Position numbers and translations under genes: made by a program. Below the pieces are notes generated by a model, which was not told the DNA's origin, made no database searches, and saw nothing but the letters and a program-made list of their open reading frames with translations. A stretch of 64,000 nt of DNA. It comes from Planctomycetota bacterium (GTDB lineage: Bacteria > Planctomycetota > MHYJ01 > WSZJ01 > JACPWG01). The DNA lies in assembly GCA_016197205.1 (NCBI GenBank), contig JACPWG010000103.1, forward strand, positions 1 to 64,000. The letters are read 5' to 3'. Positions within the stretch are counted from its first letter, which is position 1; each line of letters begins with the position of its first letter. Positions 1 to 8,346 of this stretch are shown piece by piece.

Positions 1-1
1 C

Positions 2-424
2 GAGCAGGCGAAGGGGAAGGGGACCGCCGAGCTCGGAGACGCGGTGGAGGGCTTCCTGCGCGCGCTGACCTATAAAGACCTGCGCGGCGTCCTTCGCTTC
101 GCCGGTGAGGCCTCGGCGACGGAGGCCTCCCGCGGCCAGGACGCGTTCCTGAAGGCGCTCGCGCTCGGACCCTCCGACGGGGAAGTCGAGATCCTGTCCG
201 CGCGCGTCGAGGATACCAAGGTCGACGGCGACGAGGGCACCGCGTACGTGGAGCTCGACTTGCGCCTCCGCCCCCGCCAAGGTCCCACCGCGAAACCCGA
301 GGGCGGGCTCGAGGAGTTGGCGAAGCGCATCGAGAAGGTCACCTCCGGCGGCGACTCGGGAAAGCGGCATCTCACCTGGTACTGGCGCCGGCAAGAGGGC
401 CGCTGGGTGATCGACCTGCGCTGA
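2..424 (+). CDS. C-terminal part of an unknown protein, NTF2-like tail (partial)
   Basis: The frame is open from the left edge of the window to a TGA at 422-424, so only the last 140 residues are seen. A GTG at 44 is possible as a start but nothing favours it over continuation from upstream. The fragment is rich in Glu/Arg/Leu. It ends with a Trp-rich strand pair (HLTWYWRRQEGRWVIDLR), typical of the last beta strands of NTF2/SnoaL-like or DUF4440-like domains. That resemblance is weak, and no catalytic motif is visible. Function unknown. It is followed by a dispersed hairpin repeat and not by an operon partner. Confidence 0.6.
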   Translation, partial: EQAKGKGTAELGDAVEGFLRALTYKDLRGVLRFAGEASATEASRGQDAFLKALALGPSDGEVEILSARVEDTKVDGDEGTAYVELDLRLRPRQGPTAKPEGGLEELAKRIEKVTSGGDSGKRHLTWYWRRQEGRWVIDLR

Positions 425-478
425 CCGCGGCCCCGGGCAACGGGCCGTCAACCCGACTGCCCGGGCCGCCCCGTGTCC

Positions 479-606
479 TTGGCGCCCGCGCAAGAATTAC
501 TTTACATTTCCGTGGATCGACCGATGCCTGGGGGCGCGGCCCAGAGGGCCGCGCCCCCAGGAGCCTCGAGGGCCGAATCGGCGCAGTTATTTTTGCGCGG
601 GCGCTT
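479..606. repeat. Dispersed MITE-like repeat R1, copy A
   Basis: First of four copies in the window of a 125-150 bp element. The ends are inverted repeats (gcgcccgcgcaa at 482-493 and ttgcgcgggcgc at about 593-604). Inside is a conserved stretch (agaattactttacatttcc) and a GC-rich palindrome built from cctgggggcgcgg and its complement. The other copies are at 26724-26866, 32501-32648 and 62032-62159. It carries no ORF of its own. The gap 425-695 holds this element plus a phrase at about 640-668 (ctctgcgtctccgcgcctct) that recurs at about 52347. Confidence 0.85.
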
Positions 607-695
607 GGCGCCGAACGAACTTCGAAGATCGAAAACCCTCTGCGTCTCCGCGCCTCTGTGGTTTCGTCCCTCGTCCTCAGTCGAAAGCGTGTCGT

Positions 696-3600
696 ATGGG
701 CTCCCTCGCCGTCAATTGCACCCTCCGCGCCTCTCCGCCCCTCGCCCTCCTCCTCACCCTCTGCCTCGCCCCCGCAGCCCCCTGCCTCCCCGTCGATGAC
801 CCTCGGCCCCCCGTCCGCCCCCGCCCCCGCATCCTCTTCCTCACCCACTCCGCGGGCTTCCGCCACTCGGTCGTCACCCGACCGTCCGACGGCGCCCTCT
901 CCCTCGCCGAAACCCAATTCGCCACAGCTTGCGCACCTGACCTCGAAGTCGTCTGCTCGCAGGACGCGGCCGTCCTGACCGCCGACAACCTCGCCTCCTA
1001 CCGCGCGGTCGCGTTCTTCACGACCGGGGACCTGCCCGTTCCAGAGTCCGCACGCGAGGCACTCCTCGCCTACGTCCGCGGCGGCGGCGGTTTCGTGGGC
1101 ATCCACTCCGCCACCGACACCTATCCCGGCTTTCCCGCCTACCTCGCAATGCTGGGCGGAAAATTCGACGGCCACCCGTGGCACCAACGCGTGCGCGTCC
1201 GCTGCGAAGATCGCTCCCACCCCTCCACCGCCCATCTTGGCGAAGCCTTCGAGGTCGAGGAGGAGATCTATCAGTTCAAGGATTGGCAGCGCACCGGCGT
1301 GCACGTCCTCCTCTCGCTCGACCCTGCAAGCGTCGACGCGCACGCGAAGGGCGTCCATCGCGCGGACTCCGACTTCGCGCTGGCCTGGTGCAAAGACTAC
1401 GGCCGCGGCCGCGTCTTCTACACCGCGCTCGGCCACCGCGAGGAGGTCTGGAGGAACGAGCGCTTCTTGCGCCATGTCGCCGGCGGCGCCTCCTGGGCCG
1501 TCGGCTCCGCTGCGAGCCCGCCCGCGAGCGCACTCGCGGCGGCCCCTCCCGACCCGGAGGACGCGGGCTTCGTCCCACTGCTCGATGCCACCCACGCCGA
1601 CGGGTGGCTCCAGGCGGGCCCGGGCGGCTTCGAGGTCCGCGACGGCGTCGCGACGCCGCACGGGGGCATGGGCCTCTTCTACTATGCGAAGCGGTCGTTC
1701 GCCTCGTATCACCTGAAGCTCGAGTTCCAGCAACAGAAAGTGGAATCGAACTCGGGCGTCTTCGTGCGTTTCCCGCGCGTGGAGGGCGACCCCTGGAAGC
1801 CGGTCAAGGAGGGGTACGAGGTCCAGATCGCGGGGGACAGCCCGTCGAAACACTCCACGGGGGCCGTGTACGATTTCCAGGCGGCGACCGCGGTGCCGCT
1901 CCGGCCGCCGGGGGAGTGGAACCGCTTCGAAATCGCCTGCGTCGGGCGCGCGATCCACGTGCGCCTGAATTCGCAACTTGTGAATTCGTTCGAGGGGGAG
2001 CGAAGCACGGCCGGCATGATCGGGCTGCAGAACCACTCCGACGGCGACGTCGTCCGCTTCCGCAACGTGCGCGTGAAGGAGCTGCCCACGAACGCGGAGG
2101 CGAACCTGTTGCTCCGCGGCTGGGGCCTCCCCGTCCTGCCCGAGGTCGAGGAGCCGCAGGCCGCGGGTCCTCTGGCGCCGGGCCTATCGGCCGTGTACGC
2201 GGACGCCGATCGGCGCGTGACCTGCGTGGCTCGGTCGCCGAATTTCGAGCTGGGTCCGGGGGAGTCGATCCACCCCGCGCTCTCGCCGGCTTTCTCCGCC
2301 GAGTGGACCGGCGTCCTCCGGGTGCCCGCGACGGGCAGCTACACGCTCTACGCCGAGGCGTCCGTGCTGCTCGACGGCCGTGAGGCGCAGGGTCGGCCGC
2401 TCGAGTTGACCGCGGGCGATCACGCGCTGCGCATCGCCTTCCGGAGGGGAGACGCGGCTGCACGCCTCCGGCTCCTGTGGCAGTCGCCCGCTCTCCGCGA
2501 CTCGCGGGCTCAGCCCATCCCCGCCCGTGCCTTCCTGCACGGCGAAAACCCGGGCGAGGAAGCACGGGCCGCGCTGGCAGCCGAGGCGAAAGTCGAGCGC
2601 GGGCGCGCGCTGGTCGAGGACCTGAACTGCGTCGGCTGTCATCGGACCGTGCTGTGCGGCGACCGGCTGGTGCGCGGCCGCGCGGCGCCGGATCTGACCG
2701 GCGCGGGCTCGCGGCTGCGGGCTCGCTGGCTCGCCGCATGGCTCGCGGACCCGAAACGACTGCGTCCGGAGAGCGCGATGCCGGCGCTCCTGGCGGGACA
2801 GGAGGTCGCCGACGTCACCGCTTACCTTTCCGGCCTGGTCGCGCCCGGCGCGCAGCCGGAGGAGCCGCCCACGGATCGGTTTCGCCGGCGGCAGGGCCAG
2901 GAACTCTTCGACCGCATCGGGTGCGCGGCGTGCCACGGCGCCGGGGCGTCGGGCCTCGAGGGGCTGGGTTCAAAGACGAACGCCGGTGCGCTGGCCCGCT
3001 ACCTCCTGGACCCGACGGCGATCGACACGAGCGGCCGCATGCCCTCCCTCGCACTCACCTCCGACGAGGCGTCCCTGCTCGCCGAGTTCCTCACGCAGTC
3101 GAAGAACCCCGCGCTCACCGGAGACCCGCCTCCTGGGGACGCCGGCCGCGGCCGCGCCCTGGTCCGCTCGCGGGGCTGTCTCGGCTGTCACCGCCTGCGC
3201 GAGGCGTCGCGCCTTGCATCGACCCTCGCCGCTCCCGCCTTCGACGCGCTCGGCGCACGGCGCGGCTGCCTCGCGGACGCGCCGGCCGCGCCGCTCCCGA
3301 GGTTCGGGCTCGCCGTCGCGGACCGGGACGCGATCCTGGCATTTCTCGCGCGCCCGGACCGGAGCCTCGCGCCCGTGCACGAACTGGCGCATCGGGTGAA
3401 TACCCTACTCTGCGCCGCGTGCCACGAGCTGGAGGGCGCCCCGCCGCCGGGTGTCGTGGACACGCCTCCGCCTCTCACCGGGGCCGGCGAACGCCTGCGC
3501 GCGGTCTGGATGGACGACGTCCTCTCGCGGGGAAAGCGCGTGCGTCCCTGGATGGGTCTCCGGATGCCGCAGTTCGGCAAGGAGGCCGTCGAAGGCATGG

Positions 3601-4583
3601 CGAGCGCCTTCGCCGCCTCGGCCGGCCTCGGACCCGGCGACGAGCGGTCCTCCACCCGCGCGCCGCGACCGGAGCTCGTCCGGGCCGGCGTGGTGCTTCT
3701 CGGCAAGGGGGAGGGCGGCCTCGGTTGCGTGTCCTGCCACGACTTTCGCGGACGCGCGTCGATCGGAACGCGCGGTCCCGACCTGGTGGAAATGGCCGCG
3801 CGCCTGCGACCCGAGTGGTTCCGCCGCTGGATGAAGAACCCCTCCGTTCTTCGCCCGGGCACGGCCATGCCGACCTTCTTCGCGGACACGCCCGACGCCG
3901 AGGCGGAGGAGAAGATCGCCTCGCTCTGGGAGTGCCTGCGCGCGGGTACGGGCATGCCGCTGCCTGCCGGCCTCGGTGAGTCAAGGCCGGACCTGCTGCT
4001 CGTCAAGGACGAGCCCGTCGTGTTGCGGACGTTCATGCCCGACGCGTCCCCGCGTTCGATCGCCGTCGGCTTCCCCGGCCTGGTCTCGATCTGCTTCGAT
4101 GCCGGCGAGTGCCGATTGCGGTACGCGTGGTTCGGCGACTTTCTCGACGTCACGCCGGTCTGGGGCGGGCGGGGCGGGGAGCCGGCGCGCCCCCTCGGCG
4201 AACGGTTCTTCAACGCGCCGGACGCCTTCCCGCTGCGCATCGGGGACCCGGACCGCGAACCCGTCCGGCGGTTTCACGGTTACCGGCTCGTGGAAAAAAC
4301 CCCGGAATTTCGATATGCGGTGGACGGCGTGGAGATCGCGGAGCGGATCACGCCGCTCGCCGGCACGGCGGCCCTCGGCCTCGTGCGGCGGTTCGACGTC
4401 GGGCCGACCGCGGCCGACGTCTGGTTTCTCGCGGGGGGCGCCAAGGCGCTCGCGCTCTCCTCGACCCAGGGGGAGTGGGCGGGCGGCGGACGACTGCGGA
4501 TCCCCGCGAGCGGCGCGTCGCCGGCACAGCCGCTGCGGTTCGAGGTGACGGTCTCGGTGAAGAGCGGGAGGGACGGGCGATGA
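696..4583 (+). CDS. Secreted ThuA-DUF1080-PA14-pentahaem cytochrome c fusion protein
   Basis: The 1295-residue protein begins with a signal peptide (hydrophobic residues about 14-30). Domains in order: a ThuA/trehalose-utilisation-like domain (about 45-270, with GGGGFVGIHSATDTYPGF); a DUF1080/3-keto-disaccharide-hydrolase-like beta sandwich (about 290-468, with ESNSGVFVRF and GYEVQI); a PA14-like module (about 500-610); and a cytochrome region. The cytochrome region has five CXXCH haem sites with first cysteines near residues 645, 743, 828, 906 and 1010. The last ~190 residues are an unassigned beta-rich domain. Known family context: such fusions belong to exported oxidative sugar catabolism in planctomycete-like bacteria. 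The CXXCH sites imply export and covalent haem c. The substrate is not known. The stop overlaps the next start (ATGA), so the two genes are translationally coupled. Confidence 0.88.
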   Translation: MGSLAVNCTLRASPPLALLLTLCLAPAAPCLPVDDPRPPVRPRPRILFLTHSAGFRHSVVTRPSDGALSLAETQFATACAPDLEVVCSQDAAVLTADNLASYRAVAFFTTGDLPVPESAREALLAYVRGGGGFVGIHSATDTYPGFPAYLAMLGGKFDGHPWHQRVRVRCEDRSHPSTAHLGEAFEVEEEIYQFKDWQRTGVHVLLSLDPASVDAHAKGVHRADSDFALAWCKDYGRGRVFYTALGHREEVWRNERFLRHVAGGASWAVGSAASPPASALAAAPPDPEDAGFVPLLDATHADGWLQAGPGGFEVRDGVATPHGGMGLFYYAKRSFASYHLKLEFQQQKVESNSGVFVRFPRVEGDPWKPVKEGYEVQIAGDSPSKHSTGAVYDFQAATAVPLRPPGEWNRFEIACVGRAIHVRLNSQLVNSFEGERSTAGMIGLQNHSDGDVVRFRNVRVKELPTNAEANLLLRGWGLPVLPEVEEPQAAGPLAPGLSAVYADADRRVTCVARSPNFELGPGESIHPALSPAFSAEWTGVLRVPATGSYTLYAEASVLLDGREAQGRPLELTAGDHALRIAFRRGDAAARLRLLWQSPALRDSRAQPIPARAFLHGENPGEEARAALAAEAKVERGRALVEDLNCVGCHRTVLCGDRLVRGRAAPDLTGAGSRLRARWLAAWLADPKRLRPESAMPALLAGQEVADVTAYLSGLVAPGAQPEEPPTDRFRRRQGQELFDRIGCAACHGAGASGLEGLGSKTNAGALARYLLDPTAIDTSGRMPSLALTSDEASLLAEFLTQSKNPALTGDPPPGDAGRGRALVRSRGCLGCHRLREASRLASTLAAPAFDALGARRGCLADAPAAPLPRFGLAVADRDAILAFLARPDRSLAPVHELAHRVNTLLCAACHELEGAPPPGVVDTPPPLTGAGERLRAVWMDDVLSRGKRVRPWMGLRMPQFGKEAVEGMASAFAASAGLGPGDERSSTRAPRPELVRAGVVLLGKGEGGLGCVSCHDFRGRASIGTRGPDLVEMAARLRPEWFRRWMKNPSVLRPGTAMPTFFADTPDAEAEEKIASLWECLRAGTGMPLPAGLGESRPDLLLVKDEPVVLRTFMPDASPRSIAVGFPGLVSICFDAGECRLRYAWFGDFLDVTPVWGGRGGEPARPLGERFFNAPDAFPLRIGDPDREPVRRFHGYRLVEKTPEFRYAVDGVEIAERITPLAGTAALGLVRRFDVGPTAADVWFLAGGAKALALSSTQGEWAGGGRLRIPASGASPAQPLRFEVTVSVKSGRDGR

Positions 4584-6634
4584 AGCTTCGAATTCGCCGG
4601 GGCGCGAACGGTGAGCGCGCGTTGCTTTCGCTCGGGCTTTGCCTCGTCGCGCTATTGCTCCCTTCACGCTCGGCGGCTAGCGAACCGATCGGGTACGTCT
4701 ACCTGCAGCGCGCGACGCGTGAGGAGTCGCGCACCGCCTCCGTGGAGGCCACGCTGCGCGCGCTCCCGGCGCTGCGCCAGGGCCCGTGGCGCTACATCGG
4801 CCCCTTCGACAACGCGGGGGGACGCGGGGTCGCCGCCGTGTACGCGCCGGAGCGGGAGCTGGACTTCGCGGCGAGCTACGTCGGCGCGGACGGACGCGAA
4901 GTTCGGTGGCGCGACGGGCCGGCGTTTGTCGACGGCCGCGTGCACGACCTCGATCTCTTCGGCCGCCTCCAGTACTCCCTTTGTTATTTGCACCGCACCC
5001 TCGAGGCGGACGGCGACCGGGACGTCACCCTCCTTCTCGGGAGCGACGACAGCCTCGACGTGTGGCTCGACGGCCGGCGCCTCCACCAGTTCTCGTCGCC
5101 GCGCGGCATGCCGGCGCGCAAGGACGAGGTCGGCGTGAAGCTCGTTCGAGGGAAGCACGACCTGCTCTTGAAAGTGGCCAACTGGGAGGGGCCGACGCAG
5201 TTCTACTACGAGCTGGTTCCGCTGGGTCGTGAGGTGCTCGCGAAGCTGGAGGCGCGCCTGGACGCGGACTTTCCGCCGGCGGGCGAGGCCCGCTATTATC
5301 GGAAGGAGCCGGTGACGGGCCCGGACGGGGTCGCCTTCGAGATCGGCGGCCTCGGCTTCGCCGCGGACGGGACGCTCTTCGCCTGCACGCGGCGCGGCGA
5401 GGTCTGGGCGCGCGCCGGCAACGGCGCCTGGCGGCGCTTCGCCTCGGGCCTGCACGAGCCGCTGGGCCTTTGCCCGGGGGAGGCGGGGGAGGTCTACGTG
5501 GTGCAGCGCCCGGAGCTGACGAGGCTCCGGGACACGGACGGGGACGGCGCGGCGGACCTGTACGAAACGGTTTCCGACGGCTGGGGCCTCTCAGGTCAGT
5601 ACCACGAATTCGCGTTCGGGCCGGTGCGAGACCGCGAGGGAAATCTCTGGGGAACGCTGAACGTCGCGTTCCATGATGGGGCCGTCGGGGACGCGCAGGC
5701 GGCGTACCGCGGGTGGTGTTTCCGGGTTTCGCCTTCCGGGGAATTCACGCCTTGGTCGACCGGGCTGCGGTCGCCGGATGGGATCGGCCTGAGCCCGGAG
5801 GGGGAGCTCTTCGTCACCGACAATCAGGGGGACTACGTCGGGACCTCCCCGCTCCATCACGTCGTGCGCGGCGACTTTCACGGGCACCCCGCGGGCCTCG
5901 CGTGGGAGCCGACGTTCAAGCGAAAGCCCTTCGCCGTGCCGATCGCGGAGCTGGACCGGCGGCGGAAACGGCCGGCGGTGCTCTTCCCGCACGGGCCGTT
6001 GGCGCACTCGCCGACGCAGCCGCTCTGGGACACGACCGGCGGGCGCTTCGGTCCGTTCGCGGGACAGATGTTCGTCGGGGACCAGACGCAGAGCACCCTG
6101 CTGCGCGTCGCGCTCGAAAAGGTTGGCGGCGAATGGCAGGGGGCGTGCTTCCCCTTCCTGTCGGGCTTCCAGTCGGGGAACCACCGCCTTGCGTTCGCCC
6201 CGGGCGGGAGTCTGTACGTAGGGCAGACGGACCGTGGGTGGGAATCGGTAGGGCCGCGGCGGTTCGGGATCGAACGCGTCACCTGGACGGGGGAGCTGCC
6301 GCTGGAGATGCTCACCATGAGCGCGACGGCCATGGGCTTCGACCTCGCCTTCACCAAGCCCCTGGACGGCGCGACCGCGGCGTCCCCCGGCGCGTACGCG
6401 ATCCGCAGGTTCCGGTACCTCTACCACGCGGCGTACGGTTCCCCGGAGGTGGATTCGGCGCCGGTCGCGGTGGTGGCGGCGCGGGTCTCCGGCGATCGGC
6501 GCGGCGTGGCCCTGGACCTCGGCCGCCTGGAGGCGGGCTTCCTGTACGAACTGCGCGCCTCGGGCCTGCGCGCGGAGGACGGGACGCCGCTGCTGCACGA
6601 GCTGGCGTACTACACGCTGAACCGTGTACAGTAG
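4580..6634 (+). CDS. Secreted glucose/sorbosone-dehydrogenase-like beta-propeller protein
   Basis: Start ATG at 4580 overlaps the TGA of the upstream cytochrome fusion by four bases. The 684-residue product has a signal peptide ending near ASEP (residue about 34). It then has an N-terminal beta domain (about 60-220, beginning PWRYIGPFDNAGGRG) and a six-bladed propeller resembling PQQ-dependent soluble glucose/L-sorbosone dehydrogenases (about 250-600, with LGFAADGTLFACTRRGEVW and GLRSPDGIGLSPEGELFVTD). It ends in a short beta module. The DTDGDGAAD segment may bind calcium. Family knowledge suggests oxidation of a sugar or sugar alcohol, with electrons passing to the partner cytochrome. That electron route is inferred from the operon only. 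A convergent palindrome follows the stop. Confidence 0.85.
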   Translation: MKLRIRRGANGERALLSLGLCLVALLLPSRSAASEPIGYVYLQRATREESRTASVEATLRALPALRQGPWRYIGPFDNAGGRGVAAVYAPERELDFAASYVGADGREVRWRDGPAFVDGRVHDLDLFGRLQYSLCYLHRTLEADGDRDVTLLLGSDDSLDVWLDGRRLHQFSSPRGMPARKDEVGVKLVRGKHDLLLKVANWEGPTQFYYELVPLGREVLAKLEARLDADFPPAGEARYYRKEPVTGPDGVAFEIGGLGFAADGTLFACTRRGEVWARAGNGAWRRFASGLHEPLGLCPGEAGEVYVVQRPELTRLRDTDGDGAADLYETVSDGWGLSGQYHEFAFGPVRDREGNLWGTLNVAFHDGAVGDAQAAYRGWCFRVSPSGEFTPWSTGLRSPDGIGLSPEGELFVTDNQGDYVGTSPLHHVVRGDFHGHPAGLAWEPTFKRKPFAVPIAELDRRRKRPAVLFPHGPLAHSPTQPLWDTTGGRFGPFAGQMFVGDQTQSTLLRVALEKVGGEWQGACFPFLSGFQSGNHRLAFAPGGSLYVGQTDRGWESVGPRRFGIERVTWTGELPLEMLTMSATAMGFDLAFTKPLDGATAASPGAYAIRRFRYLYHAAYGSPEVDSAPVAVVAARVSGDRRGVALDLGRLEAGFLYELRASGLRAEDGTPLLHELAYYTLNRVQ

Positions 6635-6678
6635 GGACAGTTGCTCTTGATCCGGCCGGATCAAGAATAACGGTCCCT
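6633..6678. terminator. Bidirectional terminator-like hairpin between convergent genes
   Basis: The 42 bp between the stops of the plus-strand propeller gene and the minus-strand FHA/kinase gene contain a perfect 20-bp palindrome (6646-6665, core gatccggccggatc). It is flanked by an outer inverted pair agggac/gtccct (6633-6638 and 6673-6678). The position between convergent stops is what one expects of a shared terminator. There is no long T run, so intrinsic termination is likely but not certain. Confidence 0.6.
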
Positions 6679-8041
6679 ATTTCTGCAGCCGGTCGAGGTC
6701 CTTGCGCAGTTTCGCGTAGCTGGCGTGGCGGGAGCGGGGATCCCGGGCCATCATCTTGCCGAGGACGACGTCCAGTTCTTCGGGGAGGTCGGGCAGGAGG
6801 TCGCGCACGCGCGGCGGGGGAGTCTGGCGGACCTTCTGCAGGTAGTCGAGGGAGCTGTCGGTCTCGATGGGCCGCTCGCCGGTGAGCGCAAAAAAGAGCA
6901 CGGCGCCGAGGGAGAAGAGGTCGGAGCGGAAGTCTGCCTTCGAAGGGTCTTCCATCTGTTCCGCCGCGATGTAGCCAGGGGGCCCAAGCGCGGACTTCGG
7001 CTGGGTGATCTTGGGCGCGCCCATGAGCTTCGCGAGCCCGAAATTGATGAGCTTCACGCCGCCGCTCCGCGGCAACAGGAAATTGGCGGGCCGGAGGTCG
7101 CGGTGCACGACCCCCTTGGAGGCCGCGTGCTCGAGGGCCTCCGCGGCCAGCGAGGCGAGGCGGACCGCCTCCGCGGCGGGCAACGGGCCGCGCCCGTTCA
7201 CGGTGCGCAGGAGGTTCTCGCCGTCGATGTATTCCATCGCGAACCACGGGGTCTGGACCCAGGTGGGAGGGGACAGCTCCTCGAATTGATGCTGCCAGAT
7301 CCCGCCTTCGTGGACGCGGACGATGCCTGGGTGGTCGAGCAGCTCGAGGCAGACGGCCTCCCGCAGGAAGCGGGTGCGCGCGATCGCCTCTTCCGTGGGG
7401 ATCGGCTGCGGAGACTGGGGCGCCCCATCCAGGAGCAGCTTCACGGCCCGGGGCTCGCCGGTCTTCGCGTGCAGCCCGCGGAAGACCAGGACCGGGCCGA
7501 TCGGGTCGAGAACGTCGTCGAGCCGGTGGCCGGCGACCTCTTTGCCCAGGAGCGGGTGGCGGCATTGCGGGCAGAAGGCCGACTCTCCGAGCCGCAGGGC
7601 CTGGCCCGTTGCGAAGAGATCCTCGAAAATGGGCAGCCGGCACTTGCAGCAGAGCACGTGCGGCCTTTCCAGGAACGTCGTGCTCGCCCCAGGGTCGGTC
7701 TCCGTGTCTCCACCGCCCGAACTCTCGAAGCGAAACGACACGCGACCCAGCCGGCCGCCGTCCCCGCTGCGGAGCGCGCACAGGTGTTTCCGCGTGCCGT
7801 TGACGTAAATGCCGTTCCGGCTGTTCAGGTCGCGCAGCGCCCAGTAGCCGTCATGCAGGCTCACGTCGGCGTGGCGGCCGGAAATGCTTGGGTCCACAAG
7901 GCAGATTTCGTTCGAGCGGCTGCGACCGATTCTCAAGGCAGGACGGTCGAGCACGAACTGAAGGATCTCGCCGGTAGGCAGGCGAAAGCTCAAGCGCGTG
8001 ATTTCCGCCCGGGGGGCGGGGTTCGGGGGCTGATCCGGCAT
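6677..8041 (-). CDS. FHA - zinc ribbon - Ser/Thr kinase-like protein with degenerate catalytic motifs
   Basis: Start chosen at ATG 8041, which begins MPDQPPNP and has a GAGGA about nine bases upstream; the frame is open further upstream but reads low-complexity sequence. Product 454 residues. An FHA domain (about 12-110: GRSRSNE, SGRHAD, SRNGIYVNG) is followed by a four-cysteine ribbon (CCKCRL...CPQCRH, about 130-165) and a protein-kinase fold (about 170-450). The kinase VAIK lysine is present (K201), as is the HRD aspartate (D315). However the glycine loop is not recognisable, HRDLKP is HRDLRP, and DFG is NFG (N333, codon AAT), losing the Mg-binding aspartate. Read as a likely pseudokinase or weak kinase that binds phosphothreonine through FHA. 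A second kinase gene lies upstream on the same strand. Confidence 0.85.
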   Translation of the reverse strand: MPDQPPNPAPRAEITRLSFRLPTGEILQFVLDRPALRIGRSRSNEICLVDPSISGRHADVSLHDGYWALRDLNSRNGIYVNGTRKHLCALRSGDGGRLGRVSFRFESSGGGDTETDPGASTTFLERPHVLCCKCRLPIFEDLFATGQALRLGESAFCPQCRHPLLGKEVAGHRLDDVLDPIGPVLVFRGLHAKTGEPRAVKLLLDGAPQSPQPIPTEEAIARTRFLREAVCLELLDHPGIVRVHEGGIWQHQFEELSPPTWVQTPWFAMEYIDGENLLRTVNGRGPLPAAEAVRLASLAAEALEHAASKGVVHRDLRPANFLLPRSGGVKLINFGLAKLMGAPKITQPKSALGPPGYIAAEQMEDPSKADFRSDLFSLGAVLFFALTGERPIETDSSLDYLQKVRQTPPPRVRDLLPDLPEELDVVLGKMMARDPRSRHASYAKLRKDLDRLQK

Positions 8042-8346
8042 GCGCCAAGTCCTCGTGCTGGCAAAAGTACTCGATCGGCTCGTCGACGAGGGTCGGTCGC
8101 CGCGTGGACGGCTTGCGCCGCGGTCCACAACCGTGCCGGCCGACGGTCCGCCTGAAGGCGGAACTACGAACGGCCGCTCGGCCTTCCAGGACGGTGTCCG
8201 CACGCGGTCAATGGGCCGCTAGTGGCCCGTTGACGAACTTCGGACACAGTCGTCAGCTCTGTCACCGCGGGGCGTAACCCATGCGGCCGTTCGCGCGGGC
8301 CGGCCTGCGCTCCCAGGCATCGTGCCTGGAATTGGTCAGCGGGCAG
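8042..8346. repeat. Intergenic stretch with repeat phrases
   Basis: This 305-bp gap between two minus-strand kinase genes holds a palindrome around 8147-8163 (ccgcctgaaggcggaac). It also holds a phrase at 8229-8253 (gacgaacttcggacacag) that recurs inverted at about 62000-62022, at the start of the hybrid histidine kinase ORF. No gene or clear promoter is visible. Confidence 0.5.

Noticed and set aside
372..2036. 554-codon minus-strand frame opposite the ThuA-cytochrome gene
   Set aside because: No domain or start; plus strand carries ThuA and DUF1080 domains.
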